Virus record (IMG/VR): IMGVR_UViG_3300046505_000106 | Coordinates: 1 to 22,249 of that record | Length of the DNA stretch: 22,249 nt | Direction: 5' to 3' (one strand) | From: a virus | Shown: in pieces, positions 22,080-22,249 of the stretch | Numbering within the stretch: the first letter of the stretch is position 1 | Layout: the number at the start of each line of letters is the position of its first letter | Made by a program: the position numbers and the translations under genes | Notes under the pieces: generated by a model | What the model was told of the DNA's origin: nothing | The model's database searches: none | Seen by the model: only the letters and a program-made list of their open reading frames with translations

Positions 22080-22249
22080 TATATCTTATTATTTACCCTA
22101 CAAAGATAAAACTTAATTCGTTAATAATCAATAAAAAGTGCAGAAATGTGCAGAAAAATGTTCACTTTTGCACTCTCCACTAAGTATCAATAAGTTACAA
22201 GGTTTAAGAGAAGGGAAGGAAGGGGTGGGGGGAAACCTTTAAGGAAGGG
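22080..22249. other. Intergenic control region with repeats and a G-rich edge
   Basis: No gene is visible here on either strand. It holds a minus-strand promoter candidate, a tandem GTGCAGAAA repeat (22138-22146 and 22148-22156), inverted repeats AAAAGTG/CACTTTT (22134-22140 with 22163-22169) and AGTGCA/TGCACT (22137-22142 with 22169-22174), and at the right end a purine-rich tract with G runs (22211-22249) quite unlike the AT-rich remainder. Confidence 0.6.
22101..22137 (-). promoter_or_regulatory. Promoter for the four small genes
   Basis: On the minus strand: TTTTTATTG (22137-22129), 20 bases, TATCTTTG (22108-22101). Both the TTG and the TAnnTTTG match the Bacteroidota promoter consensus with normal spacing. 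The start codon at 22079 lies about 20 bases downstream. Repeats directly upstream could be operator sites. Confidence 0.65.

Noticed and set aside
22138-22174. Replication origin iterons
   Set aside because: Only two short tandem copies and no replication gene nearby; an operator role beside the promoter is more likely.

Overview
The window is a compact, AT-rich piece of a tailed-phage (or prophage) genome. All the genes I support lie on the minus strand, so transcription runs from position 22249 towards 1. It carries the DNA-packaging and virion module (large terminase, portal, scaffold-like protein, HK97-type major capsid protein, three head-tail connector or ring-like proteins), a tail fibre with an esterase domain, and a cluster of small membrane proteins that looks like part of a lysis cassette. 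There is no tape measure, tail tube or sheath gene here. Together with the long TerL and portal and the run of ring-like proteins, this suggests a podovirus, possibly related to crAss-like or Cellulophaga phi14:2-like phages. That placement is inference from architecture. A Bacteroidota host is suggested by several TAnnTTTG promoter boxes upstream of genes and by the near absence of Shine-Dalgarno sequences.

Layout in the direction of transcription. (1) 22249-22080: intergenic control region with an unusual G-rich edge, repeats and a promoter. (2) 22079-20884: four small genes, one with a ribbon-helix-helix N-terminus. (3) 20883-14660: terminator-like hairpin and promoter, then an FN3-like protein, an HNH-AP2 endonuclease, TerL, two small proteins and the portal (with a ten-glutamine run). 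(4) 14659-12003: promoter, scaffold-like protein, major capsid protein, then a strong intrinsic terminator with an 11-bp stem. (5) 12000-6797: second HNH-AP2 endonuclease, a coiled-coil virion protein, three ring-like proteins interrupted by a GIY-YIG endonuclease, and a structural protein with two copies of a repeat domain. (6) 6800-4143: second GIY-YIG endonuclease and a 698-residue fibre with an SGNH hydrolase. (7) 4174-2727: membrane and coiled-coil small proteins, including two genes too short to be found by usual length cut-offs. (8) 2702-1: promoter, three glycine/threonine-rich structural proteins, a 60-residue protein and a terminal hairpin.

The genes are tightly coupled: ATGA, GTGA and TAATG overlaps are frequent. 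Four homing endonuclease genes of two types sit between virion genes without breaking them. A recurring AGCATAAT-like block precedes several start codons and also supplies the stop codon of both GIY-YIG genes. A roughly 90-residue domain occurs five times in three separate structural proteins. I see no tRNA, rRNA, CRISPR array, integrase or transposase, and no gene-free stretch above 300 bases.
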